From Chryseobacterium cheonjiense (GTDB lineage Bacteria > Bacteroidota > Bacteroidia > Flavobacteriales > Weeksellaceae): a stretch of DNA of 64,000 bases. Positions 16,156 to 23,686 of the stretch are shown here, piece after piece. A program made the position numbers and the translations under genes. How positions within the stretch are numbered: the stretch's first letter is position 1; every line of letters begins with the position of its first letter. The notes under the pieces were generated by a model, which saw only the letters and a list, made by a program, of their open reading frames with translations, was not told the DNA's origin and did not search any database. The stretch lies in NCBI RefSeq assembly GCF_012927265.1, contig NZ_JABBGF010000002.1, positions 434,001 to 498,000 of the forward strand, in the 5' to 3' direction.

Positions 16156-18684
16156 ATGTTAATTATTAAACCGCGATATTACCCCCTTTTTATTTTTATC
16201 CTTCTTACCCATTTTGTACATGCCCAAAATGCAGCCAGCGGAAAAATCACAGACGCTAAAACCAATAAAGAAATTAGCGGCGTAGACGTTTTCATTAACG
16301 AAAGCAATAAGCCGATATTGACAACAACTACCGGTAATTTTATGGTGCAGTCGGACAGTATTATTTATAAGCTTAAATTTTTAAGAAAAAATTACGCTTT
16401 AGAAAGCGTAGATGTTACGCCCGATAATGCCAACAATATCTTTGTAAAACTTTCCCAGGAAAAAGAAAGCAATATTCAGGAAGTAGTAATCCATAACGAA
16501 AGACCGAAGTATAAAAACAAAAAGGAAAACCCGGCGTATGCCATCATGCAGAAAGTCTGGGCCAGAAAAAGAAACAACGGACTGGATAAATTCGACACAT
16601 ACACCTATAAAGAATACGAGAAGATTCAGTTTGATGCCAATAACCTCGACAGTGCCTTCATGAAAAAGAAGATCTTCAATAAGCTTGAATTTATCTTCGA
16701 TTATAAAGACTCTACCGCGAGCGGAAAAATAGGACTTCCCGTATTTCTGAACGAGGCAGTTTACGAAAATTATGGTGAGAACAGGCCTTCCAAAAGAACA
16801 AAAAAACTTTTGGTAGCACAGAAAACATCCGGGTTTCAGGATAACCAGATCGTGACGCTTACGGCCAAAAACCTTTACAGGGATATCAATATCTACGACA
16901 ATACCTTAAATTATTTTGATATTGGCTTTCCGAGTCCTGTGGGAGAAACAGGCTTCAGCACGTACGATTACAATCTTGTTGACACCATTTCCATCCGCGG
17001 AGAAAATGCTTTCAAAATCAGGTACCTTCCGAAAAGAGAAGATGTACTGGCTTTTCAGGGATATCTGTATATCGACACCGACAGTTATGCCGTGTTGGGA
17101 GCTACGTTAAAATCTACCCAGAAGATCAATGTTAATTTCATCAACGGAATTTCTACCGAACTGGAGTATGATAATCCTGATGAAAATACCTTCTTACCCA
17201 GAAAATTTGTTACGGAAATTGAAATGACCCCGTTTTCCAAAAAGAAAACCGCAAAAAGTATTGTCGCCAAACGATCCGTTGATTATTCCGAATATGAATT
17301 TAATAAGCCTCTGGAAGATCAGATTTTTAAACGAAAAGAAGAAGAATATTCCGACAGTTTCACCGACAAGGATGATGCGTACTGGCTTAAAGCCAGACCT
17401 GATTCTTTATCGAAATCTGAACAGGGTATTTACGACATGCTTGACAAACTTCAGCAGACTCCGAAATTCAACAGGATCGTAAAACTTTACGAAACGCTGG
17501 GCTCCGGTTATTATAATGTGAAAAAATTAGGTATTGATATTGGTCCGATTTTCTCCGTTTACGGTAAAAACGAAGTGGAAGGAGACAGGATAAGACTGGG
17601 TGCAAGAACCTATTTTACGAGAAACGATCCGTGGAGGGTACAGTTTTATACGGCTTACGGCTTCAAAGACCAACAGGTAAAATACGGTGCGGAAGCGAGA
17701 TTTATGTTTAACAGGGTCAACCGCTTTACAATAGGAGCAGGAACCCGGAGAGACATTCTCCAGCTGGGAGTACAGCTTACCAACGACGACGGAATCATGG
17801 CCAGGACATTTGCTTCCTCAACCATTTTTGCCAGAGGAGAAAATGCTTCTTTAAGCTCCCTGAACCAAACAAATGTTTTTACCTCAATTGAACCCTGGAA
17901 GAACTTTCAGATCCGTCTTGACGGAACGATGCAGAGCATTAAATCTGCCAATCCTGATGGCTTTAGCCTGATGTACTATAAAGATGGTGCTTTAAGGAAA
18001 ACAACCAACGATTCGCACTTTACGCTTAGCCTGATCGCAAGACCGGGAGCGAAATTTTCCCAGACTGGGATCGACCGTTATGAGCATGGAACTCTGGCTC
18101 CGACAATTGTATTAAAATACACGAAAGGGGTAGAAGGATTATTCGGATCTGATTTTAATTATAATAAACTCCAGTTCCTTTTCTACAAGCCATTTTTAAT
18201 CGGGAGCTGGGGAAAACTGCAGGTAAATTTTGAAGCCGGAAAAAATTTCAACACTGTTCCTTTGGCGTTACAGAATGTCATTCCGGGAAACCAGTCGTAC
18301 AGTCTTGCGCAGAACACTTTTGCCCAGCTTAATTATTATGAATTTGTAGCAGACACCTATACAACCCTTCATCTTGAGCATCATTTTAACGGTAAGATTC
18401 TTTCTTTTATTCCATTAATTAAGAAATTGAAATTAAGAGAGGTTGCTTTTATCAGAGGAGCTTACGGAACATTGAGTGATGCTTCTAAAGCCATCAATGT
18501 AGAAGGATTTAAATACTCTGCTCCAAGCGAGCATATTTACTATGAATATGGTTTCGGAATTGAAAATATAGGTTTTGGAAACCTGAGAATTTTCAGAGTA
18601 GACTTTAACTGGCGCGGGAATTACCTTGACCGGCCTGATATTTCAACCTTTGGTATAAAAGCCGGATTCCAGGTAAACTTCTAG
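16156..18684 (+). CDS. DUF5686 outer-membrane protein with carboxypeptidase-like regulatory domain
   Basis: An 842-residue exported protein. Signal peptide (MLIIKPRYYPLFIFILL then THFVHAQ), followed by a carboxypeptidase-regulatory-like beta-sandwich (about residues 25-110: GKITDAKTNKEISGVDVFI), then a long DUF5686 region with an extended helical part and many amphipathic strands typical of an outer-membrane barrel. The C-terminus ends in FGIKAGFQVNF with a terminal Phe. The start is placed at the ATG at 16156; a TTG at 16141 in the same frame would add five polar residues. A TACATTTG -7 box lies at 16050-16057. The family is common in Bacteroidota, often near tRNA or housekeeping genes; its function is unknown. 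Confidence 0.85.
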   Translation: MLIIKPRYYPLFIFILLTHFVHAQNAASGKITDAKTNKEISGVDVFINESNKPILTTTTGNFMVQSDSIIYKLKFLRKNYALESVDVTPDNANNIFVKLSQEKESNIQEVVIHNERPKYKNKKENPAYAIMQKVWARKRNNGLDKFDTYTYKEYEKIQFDANNLDSAFMKKKIFNKLEFIFDYKDSTASGKIGLPVFLNEAVYENYGENRPSKRTKKLLVAQKTSGFQDNQIVTLTAKNLYRDINIYDNTLNYFDIGFPSPVGETGFSTYDYNLVDTISIRGENAFKIRYLPKREDVLAFQGYLYIDTDSYAVLGATLKSTQKINVNFINGISTELEYDNPDENTFLPRKFVTEIEMTPFSKKKTAKSIVAKRSVDYSEYEFNKPLEDQIFKRKEEEYSDSFTDKDDAYWLKARPDSLSKSEQGIYDMLDKLQQTPKFNRIVKLYETLGSGYYNVKKLGIDIGPIFSVYGKNEVEGDRIRLGARTYFTRNDPWRVQFYTAYGFKDQQVKYGAEARFMFNRVNRFTIGAGTRRDILQLGVQLTNDDGIMARTFASSTIFARGENASLSSLNQTNVFTSIEPWKNFQIRLDGTMQSIKSANPDGFSLMYYKDGALRKTTNDSHFTLSLIARPGAKFSQTGIDRYEHGTLAPTIVLKYTKGVEGLFGSDFNYNKLQFLFYKPFLIGSWGKLQVNFEAGKNFNTVPLALQNVIPGNQSYSLAQNTFAQLNYYEFVADTYTTLHLEHHFNGKILSFIPLIKKLKLREVAFIRGAYGTLSDASKAINVEGFKYSAPSEHIYYEYGFGIENIGFGNLRIFRVDFNWRGNYLDRPDISTFGIKAGFQVNF

Positions 18685-18692
18685 AAAAAATA

Positions 18693-18722
18693 AAATCTCC
18701 TTTTATGAAGGAGATTTTTTTG
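18693..18722 (+). terminator. Terminator of the DUF5686 gene
   Basis: AATCTCCTT and AAGGAGATT form a 9-bp stem around a short TTATG loop, followed by a run of T residues, a few bases past the stop codon. Confidence 0.85.
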
Positions 18723-18726
18723 TGGG

Positions 18727-18912
18727 TTAAGACTCTGAAGGATAATTCTTACAGCCGTTGCAATGCGCTACAATATAGACAATATTGCATGGCGGTCTTT
18801 CTCCTTCAGGAATGCTGCAATAGATATCGCATGGCAAACATTCTTTTACGGGAGCGATACCTCCTGTTACTTCTTTAAGATCCTGTCTTGTAATTTTCTT
18901 TAAATTTTTCAT
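18727..18912 (-). CDS. Bacteriocin-like peptide with double-glycine leader
   Basis: A 61-residue precursor. The leader MKNLKKITRQDLKEVTGG (18 residues) ends in Gly-Gly, the processing site of C39-peptidase ABC exporters. The mature part, IAPVKECLPCDIYC and onward, contains six cysteines in a 43-residue tail rich in Pro, with the pattern C-x2-C-x3-C-x11-C-x8-C-x2-C. It belongs to the short bacteriocin-like peptides with an MKNLKK leader typical of Chryseobacterium genomes; their true role (antimicrobial, signal or metal binding) is not established. No exporter or immunity gene is near. A second peptide of the class lies at 40915-41073. The promoter is at 18941-18969. Confidence 0.82.
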   Translation of the reverse strand: MKNLKKITRQDLKEVTGGIAPVKECLPCDIYCSIPEGERPPCNIVYIVAHCNGCKNYPSES

Positions 18913-18940
18913 ATCAGTTAAATTTTGTTTGATTTGGTGT

Positions 18941-18969
18941 TAAATATAAGAAATATATTCATTTTCAAT
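18941..18969 (-). promoter_or_regulatory. Candidate promoter of the bacteriocin-like peptide gene
   Basis: On the minus strand: ATTG (18969-18966), 17-base spacer, TATATTTA (18948-18941), a near match to TTG/TAnnTTTG with A in place of the last G. The same A is found in the promoter of the second peptide. The ATG is 28 bases downstream. Confidence 0.5.
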
Positions 18970-18984
18970 TATGATTTAATAAAA

Positions 18985-19012
18985 TAAAAAAGCCTCAGCG
19001 GTTGCTGAGGCT
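18985..19012 (-). terminator. Terminator of rplU-rpmA (bidirectional shape)
   Basis: AGCCTCAGC-GGTT-GCTGAGGCT with an A-run on the left and a T-run on the right. It lies just after the rpmA stop and could stop transcripts from either side. Confidence 0.9.
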
Positions 19013-19037
19013 TTTTTATGTATAAAAACGCGTATTA

Positions 19038-19295
19038 TTATGCGTTTGTTTCTACAGATACGTAAGATCTGTTATTTGCTTTCTTTCTGAAAACTACTTT
19101 ACCATCTACTAAAGCGAACAAAGTGTGGTCTTTACCGATTCCCACGTTTGCACCTGGGTGGTGTTGCGTACCTCTTTGTCTAACAATAATATTACCGGCA
19201 ATAGCCTCCTGACCACCAAAAATCTTTACTCCTAATCTTTTGGAGTGAGATTCTCTACCGTTTTTGGAACTACCAACTCCTTTCTTATGTGCCAT
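19038..19295 (-). CDS. rpmA: 50S ribosomal protein L27
   Basis: An 85-residue L27 of normal length. It starts [20 protein letters not shown], with the flexible basic N-terminus that reaches the peptidyl-transferase centre, and contains the family signature [15 protein letters not shown]. There is no N-terminal extension of the type cleaved by the Prp protease in Firmicutes. It is the second gene of the rplU-rpmA operon, with a 28-base gap. Confidence 0.97.
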   Translation of the reverse strand: MAHKKGVGSSKNGRESHSKRLGVKIFGGQEAIAGNIIVRQRGTQHHPGANVGIGKDHTLFALVDGKVVFRKKANNRSYVSVETNA

Positions 19296-19323
19296 TTTAT
19301 TTTAAGGTTTTTTGGTTTAACAA

Positions 19324-19713
19324 TTATTCTGCACTTTCAGCAGCTTCAGCGTCTGCCTTTTTTGTTGTTTTCTTAGCAGGTTTTTCTGCTTTTTTAGCTC
19401 CTTCAAATCCTGTAATACCAGTAATCTGAATTTGAGTTAATGATTGTCTGTGACCGTTTTTCACTTTGTAACCTTTTCTTCTTTTCTTTTTGAAAACGAT
19501 TACTTTATCAGCTTTTACGTGGTCAAGGATCTCTGCCTCTACAGTGATTCCGCTTACAGCTGGGGCGCCTACAGTGATTGCTCCGTTTACAGTAAGAAGT
19601 ACTTTATCGAAAGATACTTTACCTCCTTTGTCTCCTGCTAAACGGTTTACAAACAACTTCTGGTCTTGCTCAACTTTGTATTGAAGCCCTGCTATTTCTA
19701 CAATTGCAAACAT
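19324..19713 (-). CDS. rplU: 50S ribosomal protein L21
   Basis: A 129-residue L21 beginning MFAIVEIAGLQYKVEQDQKL, with the C-terminal signature RRKGYKVKNGHRQSLTQIQI. The conserved protein ends near residue 104. A 25-residue tail rich in Lys, Ala and Glu follows, an extension common in flavobacteria and probably disordered. It is the first gene of the operon with rpmA. Confidence 0.97.
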   Translation of the reverse strand: MFAIVEIAGLQYKVEQDQKLFVNRLAGDKGGKVSFDKVLLTVNGAITVGAPAVSGITVEAEILDHVKADKVIVFKKKRRKGYKVKNGHRQSLTQIQITGITGFEGAKKAEKPAKKTTKKADAEAAESAE

Positions 19714-19744
19714 TGTTTATAAAATTTTTAGTTATTTCGAGGTG

Positions 19745-19777
19745 CAAATATAAGGATTATTTTCTAATCTCCTCAAA
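19745..19777 (-). promoter_or_regulatory. Promoter of rplU-rpmA
   Basis: On the minus strand: TTTG (19777-19774), 21-base spacer, TATATTTG (19752-19745). The ATG is 31 bases downstream. Confidence 0.6.
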
Positions 19778-19835
19778 TTCAACCCAATCTTTTTTAATTA
19801 AAATTTTAACTATGTTTTGAATAATTTATCACAAT

Positions 19836-19855
19836 AAAGTGATAATATTTTCCGT
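19836..19855. promoter_or_regulatory. Operator-like inverted repeat upstream of the metalloprotease gene
   Basis: TTATCAC-N6-GTGATAA is a perfect 7-bp inverted repeat, 36 bases before the ATG at 19892. No T-run follows, so it is more likely a binding site for a dimeric regulator than a terminator. The regulator is unknown. Confidence 0.45.
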
Positions 19856-19891
19856 TAAATAATATAACTTCGCTAAACCAAAATATTTTAT

Positions 19892-20782
19892 ATGAAAAGA
19901 AACTTTAATTTCCGCATTATTGCGGGAGCAATTGCTGCACTATCTCTGTCAGCATGTAACGACGACTCACTGGAAACTCCTGTACAGCCAGAACAACAAC
20001 AGGCCGAAAGCCAGAAAATCGACCAGCCCAACGCTCTTGAAAAAGTATGTTATTATGTAGATCAAAACTGGAGCTCCTCTTCCGTATTGCTTACCAGCTT
20101 ACAAAATTCTACAGATACCAACTTTATGAATGGTCAAATGACAAAAATTGCGAGCCTTTGGGGAAGAAGCAACCCCACACTCCGTTTTGTGAACGATCCT
20201 TCCAATTACAACTCTACGTATAATGCCATATCCTACTCTACCGGAAAAATATATTATGGTTATGCGATATATTATGACGCCAAATCGAAAGGCGGAGATA
20301 TTGTGAATGCCATGATTTTAGCCCATGAATACGGTCATCAGCTGCAATACATCTTTGGACTTCCATCTGTAAATGAATCTACAGCAAGGCCTAATGAACT
20401 TGAAGCAGACGGATTTGCTGGATATTATTTAAGAAGACCGAACGGTTACAACCAGACCAGTTTTACACAAATCGCAGCGGCATATGAATTTGCACAAAGC
20501 ATCGGAGATTACCAGACAAACAGTCCCGGACACCACGGAACACCGCCGCAGAGAAGATCTGCCGTGCGTTTAGGGTTCCTTTTAGGACAATATGATCTCT
20601 CAGCTGCTGATTTCGATTATAATTTCTTTTATTATTATCAGGGAGTTTTGAACGGAACATACAAAACCGCTAAAAACTCCCGTTTTCCTGAACTCGATGC
20701 TTTTATGAGCCAATATCTTGATGAACTGAAGAAAATTCAGACGGGAGAAATCTCTGCTGATCAATTCAGAAATTTAAAATAA
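19892..20782 (+). CDS. Zinc metalloprotease lipoprotein, probably surface-exposed
   Basis: A 296-residue lipoprotein. The signal peptide ends LSLSAC, giving the lipidated C22, followed at once by NDDSLE. An acidic cluster right after the cysteine resembles the lipoprotein export signal of Bacteroidota, which sends lipoproteins to the cell surface. The protease core has H145-E-Y-G-H149 and, 20 residues on, ELEADGFAGYY with E169/E171 as candidate third ligand. This spacing is like the neutral zinc metallopeptidase family of E. coli YpfJ. A conserved-looking PGHHGTPPQRR follows. There is no pro-domain signature. It is flanked by an operator-like inverted repeat upstream and a strong terminator downstream, so it stands alone. 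The substrate is unknown. Confidence 0.78.
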   Translation: MKRNFNFRIIAGAIAALSLSACNDDSLETPVQPEQQQAESQKIDQPNALEKVCYYVDQNWSSSSVLLTSLQNSTDTNFMNGQMTKIASLWGRSNPTLRFVNDPSNYNSTYNAISYSTGKIYYGYAIYYDAKSKGGDIVNAMILAHEYGHQLQYIFGLPSVNESTARPNELEADGFAGYYLRRPNGYNQTSFTQIAAAYEFAQSIGDYQTNSPGHHGTPPQRRSAVRLGFLLGQYDLSAADFDYNFFYYYQGVLNGTYKTAKNSRFPELDAFMSQYLDELKKIQTGEISADQFRNLK

Positions 20783-20807
20783 CATTCATTTTCGATATAT
20801 CTTTTTT

Positions 20808-20838
20808 AGAGGCGGGCCAATATTCCCGCCTCTTTTCT
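20808..20838 (+). terminator. Terminator of the metalloprotease gene
   Basis: AGAGGCGGG and CCCGCCTCT form a perfect 9-bp GC-rich stem, followed by TTTCTTTTT. Confidence 0.92.
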
Positions 20839-20889
20839 TTTTGAAAATATTCATAAAGTTTATTTACTTTTGAGCATTATATATACCTT

Positions 20890-21981
20890 ATGAAAAGAGA
20901 TCTCTACATTGATTTTGCAAAAGGACTGGCAACATTATCCATTATTTTCATTCATACGGCTTTCTGGTCCGGGCAGTTCTATATTCCGGCAGAAGTAAGA
21001 GTATTTTCTCTGGTGTTTGATGTAGCCTTATTTTATGCGCTAAGCGGGATCACTTCAGGTTCAAATATTGAAAAAACTTTTTACCGTTTGCTGAAACTTC
21101 AGATCACCTATATGATCTTTGTAACTTTCCTGTTTTTCCTTGATTATTTCTTCAAAATTTTCGGACTGAATTTTTTCTCCCTGGAATGGCTTCAGAATTT
21201 CTATTCCACCTTCGGATCAAAATATACAATTAACAGTATTTCAACCGCTCCACAATGGGAAAATCTGGGCAACTGGTACCTGCATCAATACACCAATGCT
21301 GACACATTTCCGGTCGTAATGGGAAGTTTCTGGTACTTAAAAGTTTATTTTATTCTCACCGTTTTCGGAGTGCTTATCTTACGGTTTTTCCCTAAACATA
21401 TCAATTGGTTTATCGCATTATGCATTGCTTTAACGCTATTATTTAATATTTTCCCGGAAATATATCCTGAAGGGCAGGTGGGATATGTCGCCTTTTACCT
21501 GGCCGTTTTTCTGATCGGCAACAGAATGAAGGGCAAAAATATACCTGACAAAATGATTCCTGTACTGTATGCCTGTGTTGCTGCAGCTTTAATCTGGATG
21601 TTTTGGCATTACGGCAATGAAATTTTTTACAAAATCAACAGAAATAAATTTCCGCCGAAAATTCCATATATCATCTGGGCATTATTTTCTCTCGTAACGC
21701 TTTTTGTTTTTTATAACCGTTTAAAAATTTCTAAAGAAAGTTTCGTCACCTATATCGGAAAGAATGCCATATTTTTCTATTTTGCCCAGGGTATAAGCTC
21801 TTCTCTTGTGTATTTTTTGGTAGTTCCTTTAAAAGAAGATATGCCCTGGTGGATTTTAATGATTCTTATTTATATCATTAACATAATCCTGGCGTTTGGA
21901 ATTTCAGCCATACTAAAGAAAGTAGACAATTTCGGATGGAATATCCTTGAAATAGTAAGAAAAAAAACTGCTATTGAATAG
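20890..21981 (+). CDS. Membrane-bound acyltransferase-3 family protein
   Basis: A polytopic inner-membrane protein of 363 residues with about ten hydrophobic segments. The N-terminus has the family signature RDLYIDFAKGLATLSIIFIH, with H22 as the conserved histidine of the first membrane segment. The family transfers acetyl or other acyl groups to extracytoplasmic glycans such as O-antigen, peptidoglycan or exopolysaccharide. No polysaccharide genes are adjacent, so the acceptor cannot be named. The stop codon lies inside the terminator hairpin at 21963-21990. Confidence 0.85.
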   Translation: MKRDLYIDFAKGLATLSIIFIHTAFWSGQFYIPAEVRVFSLVFDVALFYALSGITSGSNIEKTFYRLLKLQITYMIFVTFLFFLDYFFKIFGLNFFSLEWLQNFYSTFGSKYTINSISTAPQWENLGNWYLHQYTNADTFPVVMGSFWYLKVYFILTVFGVLILRFFPKHINWFIALCIALTLLFNIFPEIYPEGQVGYVAFYLAVFLIGNRMKGKNIPDKMIPVLYACVAAALIWMFWHYGNEIFYKINRNKFPPKIPYIIWALFSLVTLFVFYNRLKISKESFVTYIGKNAIFFYFAQGISSSLVYFLVVPLKEDMPWWILMILIYIINIILAFGISAILKKVDNFGWNILEIVRKKTAIE

Positions 21982-21990
21982 CAGTTTTTT
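21963..21990 (+). terminator. Terminator overlapping the acyltransferase stop codon
   Basis: AAAAACTGCTAT-TGA-ATAGCAGTTTTTT, a perfect 12-bp stem. The TAG stop codon is in the right arm. Confidence 0.9.
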
Positions 21991-22000
21991 ATTGTTTTTT

Positions 22001-22234
22001 TTAATCTCTTCTTCCGCTTCGCGCAATTAATGCGATGATAATGATAAGAAGAATTGCACCCCCGATAATGTACATTGGGTTGGCATACCATTCTGTAGTG
22101 GTAGTGGTATTATTTTCTGTAGTAACGACTCCTCCGGCATTATCCTGTGCAAATGAATAAAAAGACATAAATACTGAAAATGCAAATGCAAGCAAAGCAC
22201 TCATCTTACTTTTAATAGCTGTAATTGTTTCCAT
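22001..22234 (-). CDS. Small single-pass membrane protein
   Basis: A 77-residue protein from the ATG at 22234 (METITAIKSKMSALLAFAF). The frame is open further upstream, but the added sequence is not protein-like. The N-terminal hydrophobic stretch ending SFYSFAQ looks like a signal peptide. A Thr/Asn-rich linker (TTENNTTTTTEWY) follows, then a strong C-terminal membrane segment IIGGAILLIIIIALIA and a basic tail RSGRRD. The topology would leave the linker in the periplasm and the tail in the cytoplasm. Similar short proteins occur in flavobacteria without known function. Confidence 0.65.
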   Translation of the reverse strand: METITAIKSKMSALLAFAFSVFMSFYSFAQDNAGGVVTTENNTTTTTEWYANPMYIIGGAILLIIIIALIARSGRRD

Positions 22235-22391
22235 AATGTTTATATTTTTAATTGGTTTTAAAACAATAACAAAAAAAGTACCATCAGGTTTAGATATTTT
22301 ATAAAAAAGATGAATTTGAATGAAAATCTTCAACAAAAATAAACTTCTGTCATATCACAAAATATTTTAATTTTACACAAAATTTTAAACT

Positions 22392-22973
22392 ATGTTTAAG
22401 TTGAAACTTCCCACTGATCCAAGGTGGGCAAATATAGCAGAGGGAAACATTGAAGAAATTTTGACGGATCATGCATGGTGTGAGCAAAAAGCTGCTACAA
22501 ATGCGATCGGGCTTATTACAATGCTTCCTGAATACCCCGAGATTGTTACAGAACTTCTTGCTATTGCACAGGAAGAACTGGAGCATTTTAACCAGGTTCA
22601 TGAAATCATTAAAAAAAGAGGCTACACTTTCGGACGTACCAGAAAAGATGATTATGTAAACGAGCTCGTACAATTTATCCAGAAAGGAGGCAACAGAGAT
22701 GATCTTATTGTTGATAAAATGCTTTTTGCAGCCATGATCGAAGCCAGAAGCTGCGAACGCTTTAAGGTACTTACCGAGAACATCAAAGATGAAGAGCTTA
22801 AAACTTTTTACCGCGACCTGATGGTTTCGGAAGCCAATCATTATACAACATTCATAGGATTTGCAAGACAGCTGGGAGATCCTGAAAAAGTAAATAAACG
22901 CTGGGAAGAATGGCTTGAATATGAAGCCAAAATAATTCAGTCGTACGGAAAAGGTGAAACCATTCACGGATAA
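22392..22973 (+). CDS. miaE: tRNA-(ms2io6A)-hydroxylase MiaE
   Basis: A non-haem diiron monooxygenase that hydroxylates the isopentenyl chain of ms2i6A-37, giving ms2io6A. Diiron ligands of the ferritin-like bundle are visible in the usual order: E31 (WCEQKA), E62-x2-H65 (EELEH), E117 (IEARSCERF) and E147-x2-H150 (SEANHY). At 193 residues the length suits the short bacterial form. The substrate is the product of MiaB, whose gene is also in this window. The start codon follows a long AT-rich leader. It sits 12 bases before the DUF502 gene and may be co-transcribed with it. Confidence 0.93.
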   Translation: MFKLKLPTDPRWANIAEGNIEEILTDHAWCEQKAATNAIGLITMLPEYPEIVTELLAIAQEELEHFNQVHEIIKKRGYTFGRTRKDDYVNELVQFIQKGGNRDDLIVDKMLFAAMIEARSCERFKVLTENIKDEELKTFYRDLMVSEANHYTTFIGFARQLGDPEKVNKRWEEWLEYEAKIIQSYGKGETIHG

Positions 22974-22985
22974 TAATATTTTAAG

Positions 22986-23603
22986 GTGAAAAAGCTGACG
23001 TTTGAAAATATTGCCAATTGGTTCCTGAAAAATTTCTTTCAGGGGTTGGTTATTATTGGCCCTATCGGACTGACCATGTTTGTCATCTGGTATGTCGTGA
23101 CCTCCATTGACAATATTATTCCTTCGGTCGCTAAAGAGATTCCCGGGTTGGTTTTTATCTCAACTATTTTATTTACGGCAATGTTAGGATATCTGGGCAA
23201 TAAATTTGTTGTCGGCAGATTCTTTTTCGACGCTATGGACCGCCTGCTTGAAAAAACGCCGGGCGTAAAACATATTTATACCCCAACCAAAGACGTTATG
23301 TCTTCCTTTGTCGGAGATAAGAAAAAGTTCAACGATCCGGTCTGGGTAAAAACCAACGAAAATCCCGAAATATGGAGAATCGGTTTTCTCACCCAGAAAG
23401 AAATGGCAGACGTTGAAAAACACAATTATGTTGCGGTATACCTGCCACATTCTTACGCTATTTCAGGATGGGTAATTGTTACGGAAGAAAAAAACATCAA
23501 ACCGGTAGTGGGCATGACGGCAGCTTCTGCAATGAAATTTGCGGTAAGTGGCGGTGTAGCAGGCTTTCACTCAGATGATAATATTTTTAAAGCTCCGGAG
23601 TAA
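22986..23603 (+). CDS. DUF502 membrane protein
   Basis: A 205-residue inner-membrane protein with two N-terminal transmembrane segments (about residues 17-40 and 53-75) and a soluble C-terminal beta-rich domain. Family landmarks are GPIGLTMFVIWYVVTSID in the first membrane segment and IYTPTKDVMSSFVGDKKKF after the second. The start is a GTG (GTGAAAAAG), 12 bases after miaE. DUF502 proteins are widespread in bacteria and plants (the LIKE COV family); their biochemical function is unknown. Confidence 0.85.
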   Translation: MKKLTFENIANWFLKNFFQGLVIIGPIGLTMFVIWYVVTSIDNIIPSVAKEIPGLVFISTILFTAMLGYLGNKFVVGRFFFDAMDRLLEKTPGVKHIYTPTKDVMSSFVGDKKKFNDPVWVKTNENPEIWRIGFLTQKEMADVEKHNYVAVYLPHSYAISGWVIVTEEKNIKPVVGMTAASAMKFAVSGGVAGFHSDDNIFKAPE

Positions 23604-23632
23604 TACGGCTTAAAAAACATATCCTTTGATGA

Positions 23633-23650
23633 ATTTGAAATTATTCAAAT
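23633..23650. promoter_or_regulatory. Inverted repeat upstream of tnaA
   Basis: ATTTGAA-ATTA-TTCAAAT, a perfect 7-bp inverted repeat ending 36 bases before the tnaA start. No T-run follows, so an operator is the more natural reading. Confidence 0.35.
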
Positions 23651-23686
23651 AAAAATTCTTTACAAAACAATCTAATAAATACTATA

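Noticed and set aside
22350..22967. Long open frame (205 codons) opposite miaE
   Set aside because: It lies wholly antisense to a gene with all diiron ligands conserved; its product is Phe/Cys-rich with no recognisable pattern.
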